NCBI GenBank assembly: GCA_950022655.1
Contig: OX465584.1
Coordinates: 5,527,694 to 5,591,693 of the forward strand
Length of the DNA: 64,000 nucleotides
From: Alentia gelatinosa
Taxonomy: Eukaryota > Annelida > Polychaeta > Phyllodocida > Polynoidae
Direction of reading: 5' to 3'
The notes beneath the pieces are model-generated. The model was not told the origin of the DNA. It did not search any database and saw only the letters and a program-made list of their open reading frames with translations. Below are positions 1-9,991 of this stretch, piece after piece. Position 1 is the first letter of the stretch; each line of letters opens with the position of its first letter. The translations under genes were made by a program, and so were the position numbers.

Positions 1-104
1 TTCGTCTTCACTTCTCTGATACAGGGGCCCGTTTAATAATCAAGGACTGATAACAAATTCCCACTGATAGGTATTCAATGGCGCCACCTATACATTGATA
101 ATAG

Positions 105-520
105 TTGGTAGGTGACATGTTTTGGGTGAAAGGTTGTAGGTGATAGGTGGTGGGTGGCAAGTGGTGGGTGACAGGTTGTGGGTGACAGGTGTTAGGTGAC
201 AGGTGGTGGGTGACAGGCAGTGGGTGACAGTCGGCGGTGACAGGTTTTAATTGACAGGTGGTAAGTGACAGATGTTGGGTGACGGGTGATGGGTGACATG
301 TTTGGGTGACATGTGGTGGGTGACAAGTGGTGGGTGGCAGGTGGTGGGTGGTAGGTGGCAGGTGGTGGGTAGCAGGTGGTGGGTGACAAGTGTTGGGTGA
401 CAAGTGTTGGGTGACAGGTGGTGGGTGACAAGTGTTGGGTGACAGGTGGTGGGGACAGGTGGAGGGTGACGGGTGGTGGGTGACAGGTTTCAAGTGACAG
501 GTTGTAGGTTACAGTAAGTT
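105..520. repeat. Minisatellite, about 14-15 bp GT-rich unit
   Basis: Imperfect tandem copies of a unit close to GTGACAGGTGGTGG. The open frames on the minus strand here (Thr/His/Pro-rich) only reflect the lack of stop codons in the unit. Just to the left, 24-43 carries a solitary MITE end (GGGGCCCGTTTAATAATC) of the family seen complete at 4586-4792. Confidence 0.9.
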
Positions 521-975
521 GGTGACTGCTGCTAATAAAACATGCCAGACTCCCTTGTCAGTCCCCGACCTATCTGTACTCGCCCGGACCACACTTTACG
601 AGCGCGTGTGTTAATCTGCGCTCTGATTAAAGCCGTTCAGTGTCTGGTGAGTGCCCGCTGATCCGCGCCATCTCTCTCCCCTCCGTTGAGCTGCTCGCGC
701 CTGCTCCGCTGCCGATGAGGATGATCTGTGCTGTGTGCAGTCACGCGTGACAACCAGGGGCTGCCTGGGGGGTCTCCCAGCTCGGAGATTTAAAATGCAA
801 CCGTAAAGGGTCCTTACTTTGAGATTTCTTCTTCATATTATTATATACCTTTGGCCGTACCTCTTACTTATCTCACCCTTGGTATTTCTCCCCATATACT
901 TAATACTGGAAACTTGGATCCGATGGGATACAAGCTCTGAGCCTAAACTTTCATAGGTTTCCTCTTTTTGTTGGC
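521..975. other. Non-repetitive stretch, no gene seen
   Basis: Mixed-composition DNA without a supportable open frame. Around 868-950 there is a degraded fragment of the family whose ends read TTTATCTCACCC (better copies at 13168-13441 and 32035-32660). Confidence 0.4.
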
Positions 976-978
976 TTA

Positions 979-1446
979 CCCGGCGTTTACATTGGATGTC
1001 TAAAAACGTGGCGACTGTAGATCGTCAAGCTAATAGTCGTGATATAATCAGATGATCTTAAGTCGCCACGCTCTTGGTGTTTACGATTACGGGTTGAACG
1101 ATTAGTTCGCAAATCTTAATGAGTCCATGAACTTGTCGCAGGCATATAATGTAATACCTCGGGCCGTGTCAGCCACCCAATCAAGCCTCATCTGAAGGAG
1201 GTGGTTTACTAATCAGTGGCTTACCCTTGCCTAGCTGTCCTACATCTACCGACTACAGCCTTCTCCGTTAGGATGCCTTGGATGAGACAAATATTGTCGC
1301 CGATAAAGGTACATAAATATTCTGAAATCGGTAGATCGGCATTGGGCTTTACACTAGACGCTTTCTATCATTTTACTGCTGAAAGTCGTCAGGCAGTGCA
1401 AAATGCCAGAATCACCGGCCAGAATCGGCTAGTGTAAAATGCCGGG
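979..1446. mobile_element. MITE with CCCGGCGTTTACA ends and TTA target duplication
   Basis: Non-autonomous DNA transposon. The left end reads CCCGGCGTTTACATTGGATG and the right end is its inverted counterpart (TAGTGTAAAATGCCGGG). TTA flanks it at 976-978 and 1447-1449, the TWA-type 3-bp target duplication known for PIF/Harbinger elements. No transposase is encoded. It shares its right-hand TTA with the next element. Confidence 0.6.
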
Positions 1447-1449
1447 TTA

Positions 1450-1821
1450 CCCGGCGTTTACACTAGACAATTATAGGCGGTGATTCTTGAACCTGACGAC
1501 TTTCAGCTGTAAAAGTCCAGAAATCGTCTGATATAAACGCCTAGAGCGTGGCGGCTGCAGATCGTCTGATTACATCTGATTACGCAATAAAGCACCACCT
1601 CAGGACTATTGGACACTCTCTAACCCTGGCGACTATTTCAAGCCGGTTTGAATTAGTCGTCTACATGGGCCGCGATTCTGTGAAAACTCATAGTCGTCAG
1701 TGTAAATGCTCGGGTAAATTCTGACGTCCCGACTTTTGCGGTGGACATTGCCACCGCCTGACGACTATTAGCTGACGATCTACAGTCGCCACGTATTTAG
1801 TCGTCTAGTGTAAACGGCGGG
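1450..1821. mobile_element. Second MITE of the same family, tail to head with the first
   Basis: It starts CCCGGCGTTTACACTAGAC and ends with the inverted form (GTCTAGTGTAAACGGCGGG). TTA flanks the left and TAA the right. Internal segments related to TGGCGGCTGCAGATCGTC recur in both elements. The same terminal sequence is the core of the 59-bp satellite at 7993-9245. Confidence 0.6.
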
Positions 1822-1824
1822 TAA

Positions 1825-2206
1825 GAGTGAGGTACCAGAAACCAGCCTGTGGCCTGCTATAGGCGACTTTACAGACAGCCCCCTCTGGTGGGCGTCACCT
1901 TCCTCTGGCTTCATTAAACGAGCGTAAATCAAGCGGAGCGCGCGGTGGGTGCTGGGAAAACAAAATGGCTGATGGCGTGAGGCGACGCATGCGCGTGAGA
2001 CGGGTTGAGGCTCGGTGTCGCACTGAGTACATCATGATAAGATTATCACGAGAACAAAAAGAGGAATAAACCAAATAAAACTGAAAGAATAAAGAAAAAC
2101 TTTATTTTCATTTCTTTTTTTTCTTAAATTCTAAAAAAAAGATACCTATTCACCCAGGGACGTTTTTCCATACTATAGACAATGCAAGACACTGCAAACC
2201 ATTTAA
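1825..2206. other. No gene seen
   Basis: A GC-richer part (1825-2030), with a near-match to the CTCF core at about 1884-1895 (CCCCTCTGGTGG), is followed by AT-rich DNA. There is no supportable coding region. Confidence 0.35.
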
Positions 2207-2514
2207 TACTATCGTAAAACTGGATGAGTTTTAATCTTGGCCACTGTATGCCACGACTGGAGTTTGGCATAGTGATCTCATGAGGTGAAGCCGAGTGAAT
2301 TCCAGAGCCAAAACTCCAGGAGTGGCATGCGCTGGCAACAATTAAAACGAATCAGGTTTTGATTTTATCCTACCCCGTCTCCTCGATTTTGAAATATTAC
2401 GTGATAACAGTTCTGTATGCCACTAGTGGCATATAAAACTCTGTATGCCAGTCAGCATGGCATACGGAAACTCAATGTTCAGCCTATGGGATTTTATATT
2501 AGGGGTAGGATAAA
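2207..2514 (+). repeat. Dispersed repeat, TTTATCCTACCCC family 1
   Basis: It contains paired motifs TTTATCCTACCCC and GGGGTAGGATAAA and several short inverted repeats built on GTATGCCA. A clearly homologous copy lies in opposite orientation at 39113-39417. Probably a non-autonomous DNA element; its class is unknown. Confidence 0.75.
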
Positions 2515-3090
2515 CATACATTCAATACAAACTTGTGCTATTCATTCAAAGAGTCAAGAATATTAATCAGGCTAAACACATCGGTTTTTTGCTGATTGTA
2601 GCCTCGGGGACGAGTTCCATCCAATATTCTACTTTCTTACGGTATGACCTTTCCATGAACAGTAATTTAACGAAATTGATCCACATTGTTATATTTTTCC
2701 ATCCCAGCACAGTATGCTGGGATAGATAAACCAATCCGAAGGATTTTCTAGCATATGTCTAAAAAACTTAAGCGAAATAGATTTACCTTGCTGGAACATC
2801 CTCTCAGAAAGTATACAGAAAAGGATGTGTGAACCTACAATATTGGTATCTCTAAGACTGAATCGCCGTATCGTCCCTGTGTCGGAATTTTTAAAATTCC
2901 CGTGTCGTAGTGTGTCGGAACGCTTGTCATAGTGTGTGGGGAGCTCAGTGGGTTCCTGGCCTTACCATCCATGGGGAATGTAGACCGAGATTTAGACTGG
3001 CTCCAGTCCCTGCATCCTATGGCGACCCTCCTCGCTGGGATACATGATTCATGGGCCAGTCAGAGAAGGTTGCCTACTATGATAACATTT
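2515..3090. other. No gene seen; small repeat fragments
   Basis: 2870-2935 has GTGTCGGAA/GTGTCGTAGTGTG motifs that recur at 19530-19575. 2998-3043 is a single inverted unit of the 34-bp array that starts at 3596 (CAGTCCCTGCATCCTATGGC). Confidence 0.4.
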
Positions 3091-3362
3091 ATTATCCTAC
3101 CCCTTATAAAAAACGCCATAGGCTTAACATGGGATTTGTTCATGTCACGGGTGCAACATAAGCGTTGTTTATGTCATAACTTTCTGATACTGAAAAAATG
3201 TCGGAACGGGGTAGGATAAAATCTAGACGCCACTCGTTTGAGTTTCAGCTTATTTATGCCACTCATTTTGTTGGCTCCATAATTTCACGAGTCGAAGATA
3301 CCAAAATGTGTGGCATAAATAATCTCCGACTCAAACTCGTGACGTCTCTTCATATTCTGATT
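3091..3362 (+). repeat. Dispersed repeat, TTTATCCTACCCC family 2
   Basis: It has TATCCTACCCC and GGGGTAGGATAAA ends around an AT-rich core, followed by a hairpin-forming GCCACTCGTTTGAG segment. A homologous copy in the same orientation lies at 44150-44430, with the hairpin arm extended. Confidence 0.75.
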
Positions 3363-3411
3363 GTGATTAATCATTTAATGAATGTTCATAATCAAAGACT
3401 TGAGCAAGTCT

Positions 3412-3595
3412 AACCCGTGTTCAAAACACCGTTTCCGGTGGCCAGTAAGAACGAGGCTTAGTGCTAAACCTATGGGGTTTGAGGCTAGAATTTAGTTTTC
3501 GGTCTCGTTTGTTACTTTTGAAATGTAGTTTACTACTATCGTCTCTGAATAACTTGAAGTCATTAAAGTATGTATCCTTCTCTGACTGGCCAGCG
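3412..3595 (-). mobile_element. Internal part of a GGGAGCC-ended MITE, inverted
   Basis: Reverse-complement match to the interior of the complete elements at 36123-36472 and 51411-51759. Its missing right end is found in plus orientation at 4384-4424, on the other side of the 34-bp array. The element has therefore been broken and partly inverted around the array. Confidence 0.6.
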
Positions 3596-4370
3596 AGGAG
3601 GTTAGCCATAGGATGCAGGGACTGGAGCGAGGGGGGTAGCCATAGGATGCAGGGACTGGAGCGAGGAGGGTAGCCATAGGATGCAGGGACTGGAGCGAGG
3701 AGGGTAGCCATAGGATGCAGGGACTGGAGCGAGGAGGGTAGCCATAGGATGCAGGGACTGGAGCGAGGAGGGTAGCCATAGGATGCAGGGACTGGAGCGA
3801 GGAGGGTAGCCATAGGATGCAGGGACTGGAGCGAGGAGGGTAGCCATAGGATGCAGGGACTGGAGCGAGGAGGGTAGCCATAGGATGCAGGGACTGGAGC
3901 GAGGAGTGTAGCCATGGGATGCAGGGACTGGAGCGAGGAGGGTAGCCATAGGACGCAGGGACTGGAGCGAGGAGGGTAGCCATAGGATGCAGGGACTGGA
4001 GCGAGGAGTGTAGCCATGGGATGCAGGGACTGGAGCGAGGAGGGTAGCCATAGGACGCAGGGACTGGAGCGAGAAGGGTAGCCATAGGATGCAGGGACTG
4101 GAGCGAGGAGTGTAGCCATGGGATGCAGGGACTGGAGCGAGGAGGGTAGCCATAGGATGCAGGGACTGGAGCGAGGAGGGTAGCCATGGGATGCAGGGAC
4201 TGGAGCGAGGAGGGTAGCCATAGGACGCAGGGACTGGAGCGAGAAGGGTAGCCATAGGATGCAGGGACTGGAGCGAGGAGTGTAGCCATGGGATGCAGGG
4301 ACTGGAGCGAGAAGGGTAGCCATAGGACGCAGGGACTGGAGCGAGAAGGGTAGCCATAGGATGCAGGGAC
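3596..4370. repeat. 34-bp minisatellite, about 23 copies
   Basis: The unit contains TAGCCATAGGATGCAGGGAC followed by TGGAGCGAGGAGGG. Variants GGATGC/GGACGC, CATAGG/CATGGG and GAGGAGTG/GAGAAGGG recur in blocks, which suggests larger-scale duplication. Three overlapping minus-strand frames of 250-307 codons are open only because 34-bp units lacking stops rotate through all frames. The core is shared with the dispersed repeat at 52940-53440. Confidence 0.95.
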
Positions 4371-4383
4371 TAGAACCAGTCTA

Positions 4384-4424
4384 AACACGGGTATCTGCCG
4401 TTTGAGCGGGTTCACTTTGGCTCC
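4384..4424 (+). mobile_element. Right end of a GGGAGCC-ended MITE
   Basis: ACGGGTATCTG, a short core and GGTTCACTTTGGCTCCCTA match the right end of the elements at 36123 and 51411. It is detached from its interior (3412-3595). Confidence 0.6.
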
Positions 4425-4585
4425 CTATAACCGTCACAAGGTCCCCTCTCATCGGGGCAGTGATCTCTCTGCGGTGAAAGATGTGTGGAAAAGTGGCTTG
4501 TCTAGACATTTGTCTACAATATGGACCTTCCTAATTAGTCTACGATCGAGAGGTCTAAATTTATATCGTGGTATATGGACGCCCT

Positions 4586-4792
4586 GGGGCCCGTTTAATA
4601 ATCTAGGATCGTACCTGTATACCTTTTTCTATATGCAATAGAGTCCATCAACTTTATTCAACACTTATGGACGTCCTTATGGATGGCTAATACTGTCTTA
4701 GTGAACAGACTTCAACAGTATTAAACAATTACCCTTATACGTGTTACGGAAAAGGGTCTTCATGTACGATCCTAGATTATTAAACAGGCCCC
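4586..4792. mobile_element. MITE with GGGGCCCGTTTAATAATC ends
   Basis: Inverted ends of about 28 bp (GGGGCCCGTTTAATAATC then TAGGATCGTAC; the right end is their reverse complement) enclose a short core. The core contains TTATGGACGTCCTTATGG. A second complete copy is at 17526-17722, a core-only fragment at 18377-18460, and a solitary end at 24-43. The transposon superfamily is undetermined. Confidence 0.75.
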
Positions 4793-5098
4793 TGGACTAT
4801 CTTTCACAGCAGGGGCTGCAAGACTCATAGAAATATCAATCGTAATTGGCAGCAGCAGGCTCCGCACATTCCATCATTACTGCCTCACAGAGACTCTTCA
4901 GACTCCATAATGCAGAACGCGGATCTCTTACTGTTGAATAAGTAATAATCTCCTTTCTTTGTCCTTCTGTAGGAACGAGGTTTGATATTTCACAGAGTTA
5001 GGTCCCGATTAACTAGCATCGTCAGCGTCAGATATCTGCTTCGTCTGCGTCCAAATCTCACTCTCCCCCCAGATCTTTCGCGGCGCTAGCGCTGGCTT
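4793..5098. other. No gene seen
   Basis: Apparently unique mixed-composition DNA between two MITEs. Confidence 0.35.
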
Positions 5099-5491
5099 AG
5101 AGGGTACGTCCACCAACCACGACAGGGCTGCGACACGCGCCGACAAGAAATTTCCAATCAGTGCCTTGTCGCAGCCTTGTCGATTGTCGGGAAGAGCAAG
5201 CTCCACCTAAATTTTCTATCGTAGACCTCTGCGACAACCTCCCGACATGCCACGACACAGCTCTAAAATCGAACATGTTCGATTTTGTCAAAGCCTTGTC
5301 GGAAGGTCCCCGACAACCTCCCGACAAGCTTTGTGTCGCAGCCTGTCGGGGCCTTGTCGTAGCCTCTTGTCGGGAACTAGGGTCCACCAACCACGACAAG
5401 GCTACGACATGCCTTCAAATCGTAGAGCTGTCATGGACCTTGTCGAAAAGCCGTTGTCGCAGCCTTGTCGTGGTTGGTGGACGCCCCCTCT
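5099..5491. mobile_element. Palindrome-rich MITE, CGTCCACCAACCACGACA ends
   Basis: The left end is GTCCACCAACCACGACA and the right end its inverse (TTGTCGTGGTTGGTGGAC). The interior is filled with both orientations of CGACAAGGCT-like words and a central palindrome near GAACATGTTCGA. Related copies: 19588-19928, 35010-35415, 45074-45483 and the truncated 45685-45960. The element could fold into an extended hairpin. Confidence 0.75.
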
Positions 5492-5799
5492 TAATCTCCG
5501 CCCCAACCCAAAGCTGGTTCCCTGGGTATCCACTAAAGATAGGGGAGACCAGCGAACATTTCAGATTCAAAACAAGGCAGCTGTCAAACGTTATACAAGT
5601 CAAACAACTCACATATCATGAGTATGGAAATACAGGAATTGTTAAAGGAGCTTCGCAGACAATCTGGCTGTTTCTTTTTCAGACTATTTTATAATGGGAA
5701 TTCATAGTTGATTAGACTGCCCCTTCAGAGGAGCACATGGTCATTTTTGACAAAACAAAGCCCTGTAACACATAAGGTGCTTTTCACTGTAGAAAGTAA
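5492..5799. other. No gene seen
   Basis: Non-repetitive AT-rich DNA. Confidence 0.3.
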
Positions 5800-6035
5800 T
5801 CCCAGAGGCTGTGTCTGGTTTAAAATAAATAATAAGAGAAATGAGAGTTTTTTATTAACCATATAGATATGTTCATCTTTATTTACAAGTAGAATACAAA
5901 ATACCCCCAAAAGCCCTCAGAATTTAGGATATTTAAAAAACTGGCGTATGGGCCAGATTTGGGCCCAAATAGGCAGGTTGGGGCAGAGATACAAGCAACC
6001 ACAGGGAGTAGAGCGCAGGATCTCTGCTGGGAGAG
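5800..6035 (+). repeat. Dispersed repeat of unknown class
   Basis: Homologous in reverse orientation to 42855-43085, including the GTATCTCTGC/GCAGAGATAC and ACAGATTTTGTCC-like portions. No open frame of note. Confidence 0.65.
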
Positions 6036-6179
6036 TGTCCACATCTCACCTCCTCACTTCCTGCACCACCCGGTGTGCTACGAGATTTGGTTATCCCGGG
6101 AAAAATGGTAATTATCGCCCAGCCAATACGCGCATGGGTCCGGACACATTCTTCTGTTCAGATATCAAAGACTATTGGA

Positions 6180-6281
6180 CGTAAAACTGCTCCCTGTTTG
6201 TTGTATTGCGTACAAAATTGGGAGAGGGGGTGGGGGGTCCAAAATTTCAGACATTCTGCGTACGTACTTTATGGATGGCAG
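6180..6281. mobile_element. Half copy of the GGGGCCATCC MITE
   Basis: TTGCGTACAAAATTGGGAG, then a G-rich run, then TGCGTACGTACTTTATGGAT match the right half of the complete element at 12089-12254. The left half is missing. Confidence 0.55.
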
Positions 6282-6404
6282 GGTACTGTTTTCTGCTTCA
6301 TTTTCGTTTCTGGCATTGTCAGGCGTTGTCTCGCAATCCCAAAGAAGTGTCAATGACCTTTTAATTCCCAGGGTTGTCTCACCCTGCACTTCCTGCACCC
6401 CTGC

Positions 6405-7455
6405 TTGACCCTTCCTGCCTCCCTGCCTCTCCCTGCCCCCCCTGCCTCTCCCTGCCCCTCCCTGCCTCTCCCTGCCCCTCCCTGCCTCTCCCTGCCCCCC
6501 TGCCTCTCCCTGCCCCTCCCTGCCCCTCCCTGCCCCTCCCTGCCCCTCCCTGCCCCTCCCTGCCCCTCCCTGCCCCTCCCTGCCCCTCCCTGCCTCTCCC
6601 TGCCTCTCCCTGCCCCTCCCTGCCCCTCCCTGCCCCTCCCTGCCCCTCCCTGCCCCTCCCTGCCTCTCCCTGTCCCTCCCTGCCCCTCCCTGCCCCTCCC
6701 TGCCTCTCCCTGCCCCCCCTGCCTCTCCCTGCCCCTCCCTGCCCCTCCCTGCCCCTCCCTGCCCCTCCCTGCCCCTCCCTGCCTCTCCCTGCCCCCCCTG
6801 CCTCTCCCTGCCCCTCCCTGCCCCTCCCTGCCCCTCCCTGCCCCTCCCTGCCCCTCCCTGCCCCTCCCTGCCTCTCCCTGTCCCTCCCTGCCCCTCCCTG
6901 CCCCTCCCTGCCTCTCCCTGTCCCTCCCTGTCCCTCCCTGCCCCTCCCTGCCCCTCCCTGCCCCTCCCTGCCCCTCCCTGCCCCTCCCTGCCCCTCCCTG
7001 CCTCTCCCTGTCCCTCCCTGCCCCTCCCTGCCCCTTTCTGCCCCTCCCTGCCCCTTTCTGCCCCTCCCTGCCCCTCCCTGCCCCTTTCTGCCCCTCCCTG
7101 CCCCTTTCTGCCCCTTTCTGCCCCTCCCTGCCCCTTTCTGCCCCTCCCTGCCCCTCCCTGCCTCTTCTTGCCTCTTCCCTGCCCCTGCTTGCCCCTTGCT
7201 CCGTCTCTTTGCCCCTCACCCCCTCTCTACCTCTCTCTGCCCCTCACTGCCCCTCCCCCCTGTCCCTGTCCATCCGCACACTCCCTGCCTCTCTCTGGCC
7301 TGTCTGCCCCTGTCTGCCCTGCCTGCCATGCCTCTCCCTGCCCCCTGCCTCTCCCTGTCCCTCCTTTGCCCCATCCTCTCCTTTCTTCCCTTCCTGCCCC
7401 TCCCTGCCTCTTCCTTGCCCCATCCTCTCCTTCCTTCCCTCCCTTCCCGTCCAGT
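6405..7455. repeat. 10-bp C-rich satellite (CTCCCTGCCC)n
   Basis: Units are regular to about 7180, then degenerate. Variants (CTCTCCCTG, CCCTTTCTG, TCCCTCCCTG) occur in blocks; CCCTTTCTG is confined to 7030-7140. Because 10 is not a multiple of 3, all frames stay open, giving apparent Pro/Leu/Cys proteins of up to 387 codons that I regard as artefacts. The G-rich complement has strong G-quadruplex potential. Confidence 0.95.
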
Positions 7456-7992
7456 TGAGGGGTTGAGTGAGGAACTTGCTGGTAGATACTCACAGAACTG
7501 TCCGTACTGCGCACACTATTCCACTCCCAGTCTCTGACCTATGCACAACTTCCCCTCCTCACTAACCACCCTCCGACAACTATCTCTCAACTCCTCCCTC
7601 ATATTCTTTATTCTTGCCATGAACATTAAGAAAGCTGCGAATTCAGCATGTATACTCTCTGATTGGGATGGATATAAAGTAGATAGAGTATCACATAGGT
7701 AGAGTGTCACATCTCATAATATATAATACTTTCCTATTCACACAGCAGAAGAGATAAGATATGATATTTACCCTGAGCTCTTAAAACCACTGCTAAAAGA
7801 TCTCCAGCAAGTATCCCACCTCTCCCTCTGGTTATTTTATTTGTATGGCCTTTAGAACCCTGCGAGCAGCGCTAGAAATAGCTGCTGAGATTGTAGATTA
7901 TTATCATAAGTGTTTTTTTATACTGATGAGTTTTCATTCTCGACATACCGTGGGGAATGAGAAGAAGGTTCACGCGGTGCTTCACATGTAAA
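7456..7992. other. No gene seen
   Basis: Unique AT-leaning DNA between two satellites. Confidence 0.35.
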
Positions 7993-9245
7993 CGCATCCC
8001 CTCCTCACTCCACCGACCCGCCTGCCGTTTACACGAGACGATTAGTAAGTCCGCATCCCCTCCTCACTCCACCGACCCGCCTGCCGTTTACACGAGACGA
8101 TTAGTAAGTCCGCATCCTCTCCTCACACCACCAACCCGCCCGCCGTTTACACGAGACGATTAGTAAGTCCGCATCCCCTCCTCACACCACCAACCCGCCC
8201 GCCGTTTACACGAGACGATTAGTAAGTCCGCATCCTCTCCTCACACCACCAACCCGCCCGCCGTTTACACGAGACGATTAGTAAGTCCGCATCCCCTCCT
8301 CACACCACCAACCCGCCCGCCGTTTACACGAGACGATTAGTAAGTCCGCATCCCCTCCTCACACCACCGACCCGCCCGCCGTTTACACGAGACGATTAGT
8401 AAGTCTGCATCCCCTCCTCACACCACCGACCCGCCCGCCGTTTACACGAGACGATTAGTAAGTCTGCATCCTCTCCTCACACCACCAACCCGCCCGCCGT
8501 TTACACAAGACAATTAGTAAGTCCGCATCCCCTCCTCACTCCACCGACCCGCCTGCCGTTTACACGAGACGATTAGTAAGTCCGCATCCCCTCCTCACTC
8601 CACCAACCTGCCCGCCGTTTACACGAGACAATTAGTAAGTCCGCATCCCCTCCTCACTCCACCGACCCGCCCGCCGTTTACATGAGATGATTAGTAAGTC
8701 TGCATCCCCTCATCACTCCACCGACCCGCCCGCCGTTTACACGAGACGATTAGTAAGTCCGCATTCCCTCCTCACTCCACCAACCCGCCCGCCGTTTACA
8801 CGAGACCATTAGTAATCCCCTCCTCACTACACCGACCCGCCCGCCATTTACACGAGACGATTAGTAAGTCCGCATCCCCTCCTCACACCACCGACCCGCC
8901 CGCCGTTTACACGAGACGATTAGTAAGTCCGCATCCCCTCCTCACTCCACCGACCCGCCCGCCATTTACACGAGACGATTAGTAAGTCCGCATCCCCTCC
9001 TCACTCCACCAACCCGCCCGCCGTTTACACGAGACGATTAGTAAGTCCGCATCCCCTCCTCACTCCACCAACCTGCCCGCCGTTTACACGAGACGATTAG
9101 TAAGTCCGCATCCCCTCCTCACTCCACCAACCCGCCCGCCGTTTACACGAGACGATTAGTAAGTCCGCATCCCCTCCTCACTCCACCAACCCGCCCGCCG
9201 TTTACACGAGACGATTAGTAAGTCCGCATCCCCTCCTCACACCAA
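7993..9245. repeat. 59-bp satellite, about 21 copies
   Basis: The unit consists of CCGTTTACACGAGACGATTA, GTAAGTCCGCATCCCCTCCT, CACTCCACCGACCCGCCTG. The first third, with the preceding CCCGCC, is nearly identical to the inverted ends of the MITEs at 979-1821. At 9434-9450 there is a solitary reverse-oriented end (GTCGTCTAGTGTAAAC). One unit near 8811 is shortened. No open frame of significance. Confidence 0.95.
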
Positions 9246-9850
9246 CTTATATCATCTTTTTCATTACCATATAAATTCTTTTTCTAATATGGCCTTTCTA
9301 GCCAAATTAAAAAAATTGTCTCTTTCTGATCTAGATGTATCTACGTGAATTTTTATGTTACTTGCTCGGGACTGTGTCTGAAAAACTCGGCTACGACCGA
9401 GAGATACTAAATTTAAAAAAAAAAGATTTCAGTCGTCTAGTGTAAACCTCCCTCCCTCTCACCACCACAAACACACCAAACTCAACACTAAGTAGAGAAG
9501 CACAGACTGTTTGTGACTGTGGCCACTTTGAAGTCGGGCGTTTTGAGAACTCGGTGTCAGAAAGCTCGAGGAAAAAACCTTGTTGGGATTATGAAGACAT
9601 AGCAAGAGGAACCCTTGGCAGGAGTGTTGGGGTTGGACCAACAAGTTATGACAGCGCCTGTAGGGAAACACCTACCAGGGACTGAGTACGTGAGTGTGGT
9701 GACGGAAACGTGTACTTCAAATTGACGCTCTGTCAGTAAAATTACAGTATCGGGATTTATATTATACCCATGTGGTATATTTGATAATTACGTACTACTA
9801 CTCCCTATGCAGTGTAAATTGTGTATGGAACTCTGTGCAGTAATATTATG
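9246..9850. other. No gene seen
   Basis: Unique AT-rich DNA apart from the solitary MITE end at 9434-9450. Confidence 0.35.
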
Positions 9851-9991
9851 AAACGTCCTTAATGTGGACGAAATGGTTCCTGTTTGAGGTCAGTTATCGA
9901 TATCATACTGGCTGACGCCATAGGCGGAAGGCAGTATGAAATCGACGACTGACCGAGAACGAGAATCGTTTCGTCTACAGTCAGGACGTTT
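9851..9991. repeat. Fold-back element with 60-bp arms
   Basis: The left arm (from AAACGTCCT to CATACTG) pairs with the right arm (CAGTATGA to AGGACGTTT) with few mismatches around a loop of about 20 bases. It would form a long imperfect hairpin. Either a small MITE or a structured RNA gene; nothing further supports the latter. Confidence 0.65.

Noticed and set aside
3421..4415. Three overlapping minus-strand frames of 251-307 codons
   Set aside because: A 34-bp unit without stops rotates through all frames; the repeat explains them fully.
6374..7537. Pro/Leu/Cys-rich open frames of 353 and 387 codons
   Set aside because: They are the 10-bp satellite read in successive frames. All frames on the strand are open, and no start context, splice sites or domains are present.
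7993..9245. CRISPR-like regularity
   Set aside because: Contiguous 59-bp units with no unique spacers in a eukaryotic context; a plain satellite.
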